Made by a program: the position numbers and the translations under genes | Notes under the pieces: generated by a model | The model's input: only the letters and a program-made list of their open reading frames with translations | Told to the model about the DNA's origin: nothing | The model's database searches: none | In this document: piece after piece, positions 12,176 to 22,585 of the stretch | Layout of the letters: each line of letters opens with the position of its first letter | Position numbering within the stretch: position 1 is the first letter of the stretch | Assembly (NCBI GenBank): GCA_033297075.1 | Contig: MU858115.1 | Location: forward strand, 62,001 to 126,000 | Source of the DNA: Rhypophila decipiens | Taxonomy: Eukaryota; Ascomycota; Sordariomycetes; Sordariales; Naviculisporaceae | Direction of reading: 5' to 3' | Length of the DNA stretch: 64,000 bases

Positions 12176-12561
12176 AGGCGCCTAATATTCAGGCACCACT
12201 ACTCTCATATACAGGCACCAGTCTTCTTATATAAAGGCACTAGTCTTGTTGGAATAGAGGCTTTAACTAGCTAGAATAAATACTTGACTGGACTAGAATA
12301 AATACTTTGACTAGACTTCTAATATTAGAATAAATGCCTTAACTGGCTAGAATAAATACCTCTTGTCTAGAATAAATGACCCGGCTAGACTAGAATAAAT
12401 GCCCTAACTAGCTAGAATAAATGCCTTAATGGGCTTGAATAAATACCTTGACTAGCTCGAATAAATGCCTTGACTGGCTCGAATAAATGCCTCTGGTCTG
12501 GAAAGTCAAATTGGACTGGTGCCTGTATATGAGAGTAGTGGTGCCTGTATATTAGAGGCCT
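12176..12561. mobile_element. Minisatellite-carrying element bounded by about 47-bp inverted repeats
   Basis: The left end (12176-12223) and right end (12514-12561) are near-perfect inverted copies. Both read, outside to inside, AGGC..CTAATAT.CAGGCACC followed by ACTACTCTCATATACAGGCACCAGTC. Between them lies a degenerate 22-bp tandem repeat. No transposase frame is present, so this looks like a non-autonomous element. Near-matching TTTCTTC and TTTCTTT flanks could be a target-site duplication, but this is uncertain. A right end of the same type recurs at 33452-33495. Confidence 0.75.
12250..12501 (+). repeat. 22-bp minisatellite, consensus TAGAATAAATGCCTTGACTAGC
   Basis: Roughly eleven diverged copies of a unit near 22 bp (range about 20-32), each containing GAATAAAT followed by CCTT and an ACTAGC/ACTGGC half. 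The same unit forms arrays at 29991-30155 (same orientation) and 32965-33450 (reverse complement). Confidence 0.85.
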
Positions 12562-12753
12562 TTCTTTATGGGTTGGGACGGATGGATATCTGCTCAGATA
12601 CCCCCCTTTCAGCGATGCATGAATAGGTTGCCAGTTTTTAGTAGCAGTCCTTTGAATATTAATGTAATGCCATAATTATTTTATGAGCACCTTGCCTTTC
12701 TTTGGTTGTGAATATCGAACACCATCTTTAAGAGCAATCATACGTACACAACC

Positions 12754-13076
12754 TGTTGGTAAGCTCAACGGGCCTGAATTCCACTGCAAAAGAACGGTGG
12801 ATCTGGCTACCGTAGCAGTGAGGGCATACAGTAACTGGTGATCCGGTTGTTCAATTGAGTCTGTCTAAAAACATCATAGAATACAGGAAATGCTACAGTA
12901 TAAGTAGATCAACGTAGTCAACGGAAGGCCGACTGGCCGGCCAGACTGATCGGTATACCGATCAGTCCGTTGGGGGCCCGGCGCGGAGCCTTCGCGACTA
13001 CGTAATCGTCAGATCGCTAATTCATACGCCGGCTTACTGGCCGGCTTAGCCAGCTGACTGGCTGGCTGATCCAACA
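12754..13076. mobile_element. Solo LTR of a retrotransposon, with 5-bp target duplication
   Basis: The 323-bp segment begins TGTTGG and ends CCAACA (TG...CA with 6-bp inverted ends) and is flanked on both sides by the same pentamer CAACC (12749-12753 and 13077-13081). These are the marks of an LTR left after recombination between the two LTRs of an inserted element. It contains a perfect 22-bp palindrome at 12945-12966 and a 12-bp palindrome CTGGCCGGCCAG just before it. No gag or pol sequence is present. Orientation and superfamily cannot be decided from the LTR alone. Confidence 0.85.
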
Positions 13077-13282
13077 CAACCACTTCTTCATACGATGCCA
13101 GATGATTGCGTTCTTATGGTCAACGGTGCTGTTAGAGTGGTACTTTATTTAAGCGCTATTGGTATGCCAAAATAAGGTATCTACTAGCAATGACACAGAC
13201 CCTTGCACCTCAAATCGGTACTTGCAAGAGTCAAACTTCACAAGACTCTGTGAACACCAACATCGTGGGCACTAAACAATGG

Positions 13283-14364
13283 CTAAATATCTGTCACATC
13301 CATAGCACCCTGCTGCATCCTCGTCAGCTCCTCACTTTTCTCTCCAAACCAAGTCTGTCTCGTCTCCCGCAATGGACCCTCCACCTCGACATACGTATCC
13401 CCGATGGTCACAATGCCCCGTCCATTCCACCGCTTTTTGCAGCCTCCATGTTCTCAGTGCTCCCTGGATCTAAAAGTTCCTTTTGGTCGAGATAATCCCG
13501 CCCGTACAAGTCAACTGGATGGTCCTGCTTGGCAGTGGCCGAGTAGACCACCGCCAGACCGACGCTCTCAGCCTTGTTGACCGGAACGCCGATTGCAATC
13601 ATGGGAGCGGCCATTTAAAGGGGTACGAGCGCGGTGATGGTTGCTCCTGGGGCTACTGCGTTTATGGTGATGTTGGGGGAGCCTTTTGCTGAGGAGCGCA
13701 GGCCTGATCGTAAGGCGCGCATAAAGCCGAGGACCTGTGTTATCACATTGACATGGTGTCAGCCCGGTAAAAACCTTTGGGGACGACGTGTGAAAGTGAT
13801 CGAGACCACTTACGGCAGCCTTGGACGCACTATACACTGGCAGCGACTGTTCCGACCAGTATCCTGCCGCGCTGGATAACAAGACGATACTCCCGTCGCG
13901 GGAATGGTTGCGGAAGCTGGCAATAGCCAACTTGGTGACGTTCATGGTAGCGCGGATGTTGATGTCGAGGACTGGGTAATAAGTCGGCTCGGGGATCTTG
14001 TCGGCCGCGTCGAGTGACAGGTCGATATCGTCGGCCAGGTATTGCGACTGGTCGATGATGCCCGCGTTGGAGATGACAATATCCAGAATGCCCGCGTGCT
14101 GGAAGGCTGAGACGAGTTGGTACCATTTGCAGATATCACAGTTGCGATATTCAATCTTGGAGTCGTCGAGATCCCTGTTGGCGCCGTCATTTTCGTCGGT
14201 CTTCTTGGGGGCGGGGCGTTGGTGTCGAGGTTGAGAACGGCCGCCCCTTTTTGGACAAAGATTCGGGCTGTTGCCAGACCGATACCCGACGAGGCGCCCG
14301 TGATAAGGACCTTCTTGCCGGTCAAGTCTGGGATGTTATCGAGAGCGAAGTTCAAGGAAGTCAT
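13283..14364 (-). pseudogene. Decayed short-chain dehydrogenase/reductase (SDR)
   Basis: Read from the ATG at 14364, the frame encodes the Rossmann motif TGASSGIG and then breaks at a C5 run near 14205. One base is missing relative to the frame that continues with NAGI (14060s) and the active-site YSASK (about 13820). A normal intron (13812 to about 13736, GTAAGT...ACACAG) follows in the expected place. Further on an in-frame TAA interrupts ITALVPL/MAAPMIAIG (about 13614), and an A5 run near 13430 again lacks one base before the C-terminal frame, which ends at TAG 13283. With all lesions bypassed, the order of motifs is that of a complete classical SDR of about 300 residues. Three independent lesions argue for a pseudogene, although two are homopolymer length changes that could be sequencing errors. 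The TAA would be a CAA after a single C-to-T change. Confidence 0.8.
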
Positions 14365-15133
14365 CTCGGAGAACAAAGTGCAGGAATGCCAGAGTCTTGC
14401 CAGTGAAGAGTTGGGGCTCGTCATTTCAAGTCGCTCTGCGGGGAATGCTGGGCTATGTATGGCCGCTCTCCTCATGATGTTGCCTGAAGTGGAGTTGACA
14501 TACCAACTTAGGCATCTTTTAGCTGATGAGTCCATATGACAACAAACTATCAGACCAGAAGCGCCATAAGCTGTGAGACTACCAGCTCGATCCTACCCAC
14601 CAGTCGCACACAGCTAGGCGGCGGCTCATGCATCGGCGTTTATGCCAGGGCATGCTCGTAGACGATGCACTCTTCTATCATGAGGTTGGTGTAGCCCGAC
14701 AACCGAATATCCCCTCAGGGGTGTCAGCAAGTGATACAACCACGCAATGTGCCAAGGATAAGAACCCTGGATACCATCGGATCGGTAACTGGGGTTTTAT
14801 ACTTGCTGACCCAAAGAGACGAGAAGCGAAAGCGTTGCAGTGTTGACACAAAGCCCAATACGACGGAGTCTGGGCGACCTTCCCTCCGAGCTCTGTCCGC
14901 CCGCGGCTTGATGTGTAGAAAAGCAGGTATGTTACAAGAGTGTACTATATTCCTTCGGGCGCGTCAAAGCCGATCGACCTAATGACAGAAGCCGTTCTGC
15001 ATTCGCGTACCGGTCCTTTGGTCTATGTCTCTTGTTTTCCAGGGCGTGTTATGATGGATTATGCCCGCTTGATAAGAGGTACGCCATCACTCTTCATGTT
15101 GTTCATCTTTTGCTCCAAGTCTTCATGCCGTGA
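14365..15133. other. Intergenic region, nothing recognised
   Basis: Only short frames. Two of them (around 14628-14982) show no motifs. Confidence 0.5.
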
Positions 15134-18100
15134 TCAAGCCGAGCGACGACGGTCTGGCTCCGGTCCATGCCTTTTGACTGGATATCGAAACCTCCCGGGC
15201 AAACTGCCTTGGACCACCCACAAGAGCCCATAGCAAGTCACAGTGATAAGCACTACTGCAGCAAGCTTGGCTACCAAATCATCCAAGCCCATTGTACGTC
15301 TAGGCGGCGCAACGATGATGAACCCAGCCAGGGGGAAAAAACAGAACCAGAAGTGAACCAGTCTTTTGCAGTACTCCTGGGCGGGTGAAGTGAACTGGTC
15401 TCCCTTTCCAAGCAGCCACTGGGTAGGGGTGCTTATGAGTCCAATGCCAATTTTATCGTACAAACCTGCCTCTATGGCAAGTTGTCGATTGAACCAAACG
15501 GGAAGGGCGAAGCCAAATAAGGAAAACACGCCGAGCATTTTCGCACACATCTCGAGCGAGAACGAGGTATAAGTATTTTTGGCAAAGAGAACCAGAAAGA
15601 TTGATGCAAATATCGCAGGGACCAGCCATCTGAGTTCGAACCAAAGGCTGTAGAGTTTGACATTTATTGCTTTCGGCTGGATGAGCGACTCCGCTTGGTT
15701 GATGTCGTATGGCCGCGCAGTCAGTCGCAACATGTGCATAGCCCGGGCACCGTCAAAGGTATTGTAGGATTGTGAGCGTATGATATCTCGAGGGGCGTTG
15801 CGTTTGGATTTCCCGACAGCTTTGAGCAAAGTGTAAAATATGAGGATATGTCGCGGGTCGGGCGACCCTGAGTTTACCATCATGTTCAGAGCTTCGACGA
15901 GAGGGTGCCTGTGGGTGGGTGTATGTGTGTCGATGTTGGCGCCGGATTTGACGAGAAGGCGGAGGCTGCGCACATCACTGTTGAGCACCGCCCGTTCGAT
16001 CAGAGGATAGGGCAAGGAAGTCATGGTACGCTGAATCTTGTCTTGTCCAGCATGCATGGAATGGACGAGACGGCGAACAACCGGGTAGTTTGCCAGGATG
16101 ACGGCCAGATAGAGCGCACCGTAATTGCCATACGACAAGTCTGGACCCACTGTGAGCAGCTTGTGTATCTTTGTTGCACCCCTCTCTCGAAGTAACAGCG
16201 AAAGAGAGAGGCATCTGGTTGCCATCTTAGGGTCGACTTGTCTCGTTCCTCGGATCGTTTCAACGCATCGGATAAGCACCCTCAATTTATCCTTCTTGCT
16301 GTACTCCCTCAGCTGCTGGTCGAGCAGCAAGTGATGGGAGTAGATAATTGCCCAAACAAATGGTGTGGGTAGAAGCTTGGTCATCACGATTTGGAAGACA
16401 CCCTCCTCCTTCAAATCATCACAGTAGAGGTTGGAGACATTGTCCCACTTATATGAGCGCAACTGTTTTGCCCAGAGTTTGTGTAGTTGTCTATCTTCTT
16501 CGACCATGGACTTCGAATGTATCAGCCAGTGCGTCTTGGCGTAGGGAAGAAAGACATCCCTCTTTCGCTGCATGGCATTCGGTTTTGGCGCTCGACCTTG
16601 ACCAATGTTGTAGCGTATGTCGATTGGCGCTTTTCTTTCGGCAGAGGTCGCAGTGGCCCCTTTGATCAAAGAAACGACGCTGACAAGCCGCCTGGAAAGC
16701 CCTCCTGATTGCATAACCGCATCGATGGCCTGGCTAGGGGGTGGTACTAGCGTAGGCAGCGACTTTTCCATCTGGGCCGATGATTCTTGATGCACAGTCA
16801 GCTCCTTGGTCGTCTCGAAGATGGCCAGATAGGTGACCAAAATCCCTGCCATCTGCTTATGGGCGTCCTGAGGGCTGAATTGGAATGAATTTGCCATTGC
16901 ACTCAAGTCCGCGCTGGCTATGTCTTTAATCTCGTTGAATAGAAACTGACGCACACTGGGGTGCACGAAGCGGACTGTCAGCTCCTCTTCGTCAACCTGG
17001 AGCAAACTTCCGCAGGAGGCCAATGTGACGTTGATATCGTTTATGAGGTTCTCGTCGGACCAGGCTGTTTCTCCAGGTACGATACTTAGCGCTTCACGCA
17101 GCTGGTCAATGGTCAGAAGCTCGAACGCGGCCGATAGTATCTTCAATATCGCAAGTTGGTACTGTGGTCCGAAGCCACGAGATTTGGTCAGGATCTGCCC
17201 GTATGTGGCTGGCAGACTTCGGGGAATGTTTTTCAAGGCCTGTCGGATGGCCCTGTCACTCCTTTCCGACGCTATTGTCTGTAGTTGAAGCACAACCCAG
17301 AGGAACATGCCACTTGCTCCGGCAATCAGGCATGCTTTGATCTCCTCCAGAAGCTCCTGGCTGCCAACGACGAGTTCGCCCAAGTCGACGAGATGTTCCA
17401 GTTCGGAATTCACAAACGACTCTATGTCCGGATTGTCGAACGGGATGTCGAGCACGAAATCTGGCTGAAGAGCGAGGACTAGATCCTTCTCCGGGTGGAC
17501 ATTGGCCTCTTGGCGCAATGAAGCACATATATAGAGATCCAGAGTTTTGCGCAGCTCTTCTAGATAGCACATCAATGCCAGCCTCTCTTTTCTTGGACAT
17601 TGGTCCAGACCATCTAGGATCAGAAAGACGGGTCTGCCACCTGGGAAAACCTTTCGCAGAAGGCCAAGCATTTCCCGGGAACTGAGCATATCTCGACCTG
17701 ATCCGGTTCTTGGTTCTAGCGCGTCCACCCAAGAAAGATCCGCTACTGCCTCCAAAATCTGTCGAGTGATAGAGCCCAGGACGGTCCTCGCCATGTGGCT
17801 CTCGCTGTCTTCGCTGATAACAAAGAAGTGAGCGACAGAGTACTGATGCTCTTTTCTCGCCAGTATCAAGTCGTCAATCATGTTGGCCAAGAGGACCGAT
17901 TTTCCAGAACCCAAGATGCCGCGCAGCAGGAGATTAGATGGCTTTGGTGAATTCTGGGCCACACGACCCTTCCACTCCAAATATGAATGGTCCGATAGGA
18001 AGAAGGTCGAGTTACCCTGCTTGCGGATTCTCTTTTGCTCTCTTTCATAATTGTACTGTGAACACGAGTCCAGCCACGTTAGACGGGTCTTGATCTTTTT

Positions 18101-18880
18101 ACGCTTTGTGTCGACCTCAGAAACGAGGGTCCACAGTGATCGAAATCGAGAATTTTGCTTGGCTTCCTCTTCGACACGCTGGGCGATAAGTAAGTTGATC
18201 TCACGATCAATGAAGATGGCCCATTTGTCAAGCTCTTCTTTCAGGTTCTTGAGCTCCGGATCAACGAGGGCAAGTTGGAGGCGCGCCTGTATTTGGCCCA
18301 AGGTGGATGGATTGAACAGCCGGTGGCACAGCTGGACAATAACAATGAAGTATTCGATCAAGTCTGACTGCAGACGCTTTGATCTTGGGTAGAGCACGGC
18401 GATCTGTTCGTGGCGAGGCGCTGTCTGGCCAATCTCCATGAAGAGTTCCGAGACCTTTTCTCTACATGAGGCGAGGTTGGTGAAGACCTGAGCAGAGTTG
18501 GTTAGCAAAAGTCAGGCACACTATGCAATGAAGGCCGCCGAACTTGCCGTTAGAGTCAATCTCAAGCAACCCCAAACAGCGCTTGGCACGACATTGCCTC
18601 CTCCGCCGACAATAACATCCCCGACGACGGCAAACTGCTGAACGGCCTTGAGGATATTCACAAACCGACTCCCATACGGTCTGCTTCCTGATTGATGGTC
18701 GAACTCGGCCACGGCGCGTCGAACATCATCCAGGGTGGGGGTTGAACTGGCCGCCTGGCTATGATAGGACCGAAATATTGCTTTCTTATCCTCGCTGAGG
18801 CTTTCCTCCAAGGTTGAGAGAGCATGGCCAAGTCGCACCTGGGGCTTGGCCCTGGCGGTGGACAGCATAAGGGAGTCCAT
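15134..18880 (-). CDS. NACHT/STAND (NLR-like) protein with C-terminal membrane segments
   Basis: Signal-transducing P-loop NTPase of the kind used in fungal non-self recognition. Exons 18880-18548 and 18487-15134 give about 1228 residues. The start at 18880 (MDSLMLSTARAKPQV) is preferred; an upstream in-frame ATG exists at 18940. The N-terminal 230 or so residues match the fungal STAND N-terminal domain type seen before NACHT (AVWGCLRLTLT...FMEIG, YPRSKRLQ). Walker A is GILGSGKS (about 301-308) and Walker B is VFLILDGLDQ (about 398-407). A winged-helix-like part and a helical, weakly ankyrin-like part (LLVKSGANIDTHTPTHRHPL) follow. Four hydrophobic helices fill the last 200 residues, which is unusual for this class. 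The first intron is GC-AG. The neighbourhood is rich in mobile-element relics. Confidence 0.88.
18488..18547 (-). other. GC-AG intron in the NACHT gene
   Basis: The 5' site reads ACG/GCAAGT and the 3' site CTCTGCTCAG, with a GCTAACC branch site. Phase 0 on both sides joins LRLTLT to VFTNLAS. No GT donor in the required phase exists nearby. Confidence 0.7.
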
Positions 18881-20135
18881 TGGGACTGGCAGGGTAGTGG
18901 ATGTCCAAAGGAAGAAGACCCATCGGCTGTTATTGACCAAAAATGTCGAATCTCATGGCTCTGACAATAAATGTTGACGATGGAGTTGAACCGATGTCGT
19001 CGTTCAGCTGAACTCGATCCTGGACCCCTCACGTGAAGCGCAGGGGCTTGTCGTGATACAGCCACCTCTTTATTCGTGGGGGCCTTTTTTTCCATCACGA
19101 AGATTGGGCAGCAGTACTGTACGGCAGAGGGGACACTCTGCTGCTTTTGGCCGAGACCAGGGTCCATTATGCAGGCGAGCGGCTCAGGGCCAGATTCCGT
19201 CATGTGTGTGGTTGCACAAATTCGGCATTGAAATCGGTGCCAAACGTGGGTCGCGACTTCCTTACCCCGTATTTGGGATGGCTTGGGCTGTTGAAGCTCA
19301 TGTCCAATATCGTGAACATGAAGCCCTTGAATCGGCAATTGCGGCAAGACGATAAACCGGTATCGGCCAATCTCTCGGGCAGTGGATTAAGATAGCTGCA
19401 AGATAATTGCAAGCGCATGCGAGTCGATTAACCTTCTGGTAATGGCCTTTTGAGTTCTAACTCGACGAACAGGGCATCATCATGGATCAAAAAAGGGTGC
19501 AATCACTCCGATTAGTCCTTCTGTTCCGTAAGGAGTGAATATCCCGACCGCAATCCGCCCCGCCCCGGCCTCAATCGCTTCCGAGACGGCAGAACGTATT
19601 TTGCGGAGGATCCGTTGAGGTCGAGGACCCTGCCGCTCCTCCGGTCTGTTCTCCACGTGGGAAACTTGGCCCGCTAAAACTCCACTGCAGACCCTGAAGA
19701 TAGCGGCTTGTCAGCGATCATCTCCCCCAATCCCGTCAAGCATCGTTCCTGCCCCCGTGGGTTTGACCGCCTATCCCCACGCTAGGGTATGTCACTTCAC
19801 CATCCGCGGTCTTGTTGGTCTTGTTTTGGTTAAACCCCCGTTCTTTGCCTCTTGGCTTGCGGAGTCGCTGATGGTGCTGTGGTTAGTGGGTGGCTGACCT
19901 GCTTGTCCACTGCACCAAAGCCCTTTGGGGTTTCGCCGGTTTTCACGATGTTGCGCTGTATTGACGTGGTTTTTTTCGACCCCTCTTCACCCTTTCTTTT
20001 GACTTCATCACCTAAGTTGAGTCCTCGGGGTCATAATTCGCTCATAGGATCTCCAGACGGCATTTAGACTTCAGTATTATATCAACGTCCGACAAAAAAT
20101 ATTCACCGTTGTGTTACACAAAATCAGTACCCGTA
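18881..20135. other. Intergenic region between divergent genes
   Basis: About 1.25 kb with short frames only. It should contain the promoters of the NACHT gene (minus) and the methyltransferase (plus). Confidence 0.5.
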
Positions 20136-21140
20136 ATGCCCGAACCAACCCGCCCCGAAAACCCCGAGCGGGTCGAAGTAGACGAGACCATAGCCGAAGG
20201 CGACGGCGACTCCTCCTACGGCAGCGACGTAGGATCCAGCGCCTCAACATCGCTCAACTCGTCTGTCCTAAAATACGAATGGAAGCACGGCAGACGGTAC
20301 CACTCTTACCAATCCGGGACATACCAATTCCCCAACGACGAGCAAGAGCAAGACCGCCTGGACATGATCCACCACGTCTTTTATCGCTTACTCAACGACC
20401 GCATCTTTTTGGCGCCCATCAACCCCAACGACAGCTTGCGCGTCCTCGACATTGGCACCGGCACGGGTCTCTGGGCGATTCATTTGGGCGATGAGTACCC
20501 CGGCGCTGAAACCATTATTGGCAATGACCTGAGTCCCATCCAGCCGGAGTGGATCCCGCCGAATGTGCAGTTCGTCGTGGACGACGTCGAGCTGGACTGG
20601 GCTGAGCCCAGGCCGTTTGACTTCATTCACTGTCGGTACATGGCTGCTGCGATAAAGGACTGGCCGCGACTGGTGAAGCAGATGTACGAGAATACCAAGC
20701 CGGGCGGGTGGGTGGAGCTCCAAGAGTCGGTGAATGAGTTGTATTCTCAGGATGGGAGTCTCAAGCCTGATGATCCCATGGTTCAGATGATGGAGGGCTT
20801 GACCAAGGCATGCGAGATGATTGGGAGGAGTATGAATCCTGCTCCGCTGATGGAGGGCTGGATTAAGGACGCTGGATTTGTGAATGTTACGGTGCAAAAG
20901 TTCAAGTTGCCTATTGGGGGCTGGCCTAAGGATCCTAGGTTGAAGGAGGTGGGCACGCTGATGGGTGTCAACTTTACCGAGGGCGTTGAGGCATTTACCG
21001 CCGCGTTGTTTAAGGATGTTCTTGGATGGAGTCAGGAGGAAGTCACCATTTTGAATGCTGGTGTGAGGAACAGTATCAAGAAGGGTTCGGCGCATGCTAT
21101 CTTTGATTTCTTGGTTGTTACTGCGCAGAAACCGGAGTGA
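20136..21140 (+). CDS. LaeA-like class I SAM-dependent methyltransferase
   Basis: Intronless frame of 334 residues. The frame extends upstream to a GTG, but the first ATG is at 20136. An acidic, Ser-rich N-terminus (about 40 residues) precedes the segment YEWKHGRRYHSYQSGTYQFP, the characteristic lead-in of the fungal LaeA/TAM-like family. The SAM motif I VLDIGTGTGLWAI follows at about 102-114, then the D-L-SPIQP loop and FDFIHCRY...KQMYENTKPGGW. Members of this family range from the global secondary-metabolism regulator LaeA to many paralogues of unknown substrate. This one is best called LaeA-like, not LaeA, because paralogues are numerous in every genome and no sequence feature here singles it out. 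Confidence 0.9.
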   Translation: MPEPTRPENPERVEVDETIAEGDGDSSYGSDVGSSASTSLNSSVLKYEWKHGRRYHSYQSGTYQFPNDEQEQDRLDMIHHVFYRLLNDRIFLAPINPNDSLRVLDIGTGTGLWAIHLGDEYPGAETIIGNDLSPIQPEWIPPNVQFVVDDVELDWAEPRPFDFIHCRYMAAAIKDWPRLVKQMYENTKPGGWVELQESVNELYSQDGSLKPDDPMVQMMEGLTKACEMIGRSMNPAPLMEGWIKDAGFVNVTVQKFKLPIGGWPKDPRLKEVGTLMGVNFTEGVEAFTAALFKDVLGWSQEEVTILNAGVRNSIKKGSAHAIFDFLVVTAQKPE

Positions 21141-21850
21141 TGATGACGATACTCTGATCTCGGTCGAAGATTTTGGAATCATTCTGTGGAGTTGGAGTAG
21201 CACGGGCCGGCGTTAATTAGTCAGGGCAGAGGTTGGGGAGCAGGAAGGAGGCTCCTTAGAGGCATTTTAGAGGCATAGTAATGTTAGCGAGACCGTAATG
21301 CATGTTGATACCCATCACAACACTGTTTCCCTCTTATGATCGGCCGTTGGCTCCTTCTGCTAATCTGTCAGACCAGATCAGAGGAGCACGGACACATACA
21401 ACAAATCGACGGCAGCTATGTGGAGTACATGAAAGCTTCTTCTCTCCTGGCTGGGGTTGTCATCCGTTTATTCGCTTTTCTTTCAGGGTCGTTTTTGTAG
21501 GTTCTGACAGTCAGGTCTTGCGGAGTGGTAGGTCCCTTAAAAGCGGAAAGAGACGGAAAGCTCGGAGGGAAGGAGTCATTGTCGTGGGCAAGCAAGCAAG
21601 ATCCGCCAAACAATGGAAACGTATGGGGGAAAAGGGAAAACCGTTCCCTTTGTGCACTATAGTTCGATGCACAGGTCCATGATATTCGAGTGGTACATGA
21701 TGAAAGGCCGGATTAAAAACCTCTTTCCCATAAATTAGTTCCCTTCCATTAGTCTAGAAATCGTCCCATTTCCTTCCTATCCTTGATCCCAAAGACCTCA
21801 ACTCATCCCCGCCCTACCTGACATGACAGGCTCATACTGTGCTCTTCCCT
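21141..21850. other. Convergent intergenic region, no gene
   Basis: Short frames only. It contains the 3' flanks of the methyltransferase and the WSC gene. Confidence 0.55.
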
Positions 21851-22585
21851 TTACAAGAACAAAGCGGCTCCAACACCGCAGACGGCCAGGATCATGGTGA
21901 CGGACTGTCCAACAAGCGCGCTGGCACCGGCCTCAACAGGTCCTCCAGTCTTGGAAGTCTCAGGAGCAGATTCGCTCTTGGTGGCGGTGCCGTTCGGGGA
22001 GCCGCTGTAGTAGGAGCCGGTGTACCCGGTCGGGGCGAAACTGCCAGTACCGGGAACTTGATAGTAGGCGGAGGGGTCCTCATTCTCGTAAATGCTAATA
22101 CCAGTCTTTCCACCGCAGGTCTCAAGCGCGTAACCGGGACACTTCAAGTTGCAGACTTCCTCGATGGCCTTGGCGTCGGTGATGTGCGTCAGGGTCGAGT
22201 CGACCTCATCGGCGCAGAAGCAATTGTTGCCCTGGGTGGCGGAGTATTTGTAGGTTTTGCAGAGATCATGTGCGCACGCGTTCTTGGTGTTGAAGATGTT
22301 GGATCCCGAGTACCCGCTTGGTCTCTCGTCAGGGGCAAGGCGGTTGTCGTCGACCTTGGCGGGCGAGATTTGGTAGCAGCCCAACTCTTTATAGCTGGGG
22401 CCGTTCGTCCCGGAGGCACCCGAGGGCCCTGTAGCGGTGACAGTGCCCGTCCCGTCGGGGATGGTGGCGGTCACGGTGGTTATGGCGGCGTCGGTTCCGG
22501 CGGTAGCGGTCACGGTCCCTATGGTTGCCATGACGCTAAGGGGGAAGGTGGCCGCTGCGGCCGCGAGGACTTGAGAGGTCTTCAT
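21851..22585 (-). CDS. Secreted WSC-domain protein, probably GPI-anchored
   Basis: Intronless frame of 244 residues. It has a signal peptide (MKTSQVLAAAAATFPLSVMA), a short Thr-rich stretch (residues 20-60), then one WSC carbohydrate-binding domain at about 66-170 with its conserved cysteines (ELGCYQ, CAHDLC, NCFCADEVD, CNLKCPG, ETCGG). A Ser/Thr/Gly-rich tail follows, ending in a hydrophobic segment preceded by small residues (EAGASALVGQ...), as in a GPI-attachment signal. WSC domains bind glucans or glycans and occur in stress sensors and secreted wall-associated proteins. There is no cytoplasmic tail, so a wall or GPI-linked protein is more likely than a Wsc-type sensor. Confidence 0.88.
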   Translation of the reverse strand: MKTSQVLAAAAATFPLSVMATIGTVTATAGTDAAITTVTATIPDGTGTVTATGPSGASGTNGPSYKELGCYQISPAKVDDNRLAPDERPSGYSGSNIFNTKNACAHDLCKTYKYSATQGNNCFCADEVDSTLTHITDAKAIEEVCNLKCPGYALETCGGKTGISIYENEDPSAYYQVPGTGSFAPTGYTGSYYSGSPNGTATKSESAPETSKTGGPVEAGASALVGQSVTMILAVCGVGAALFL

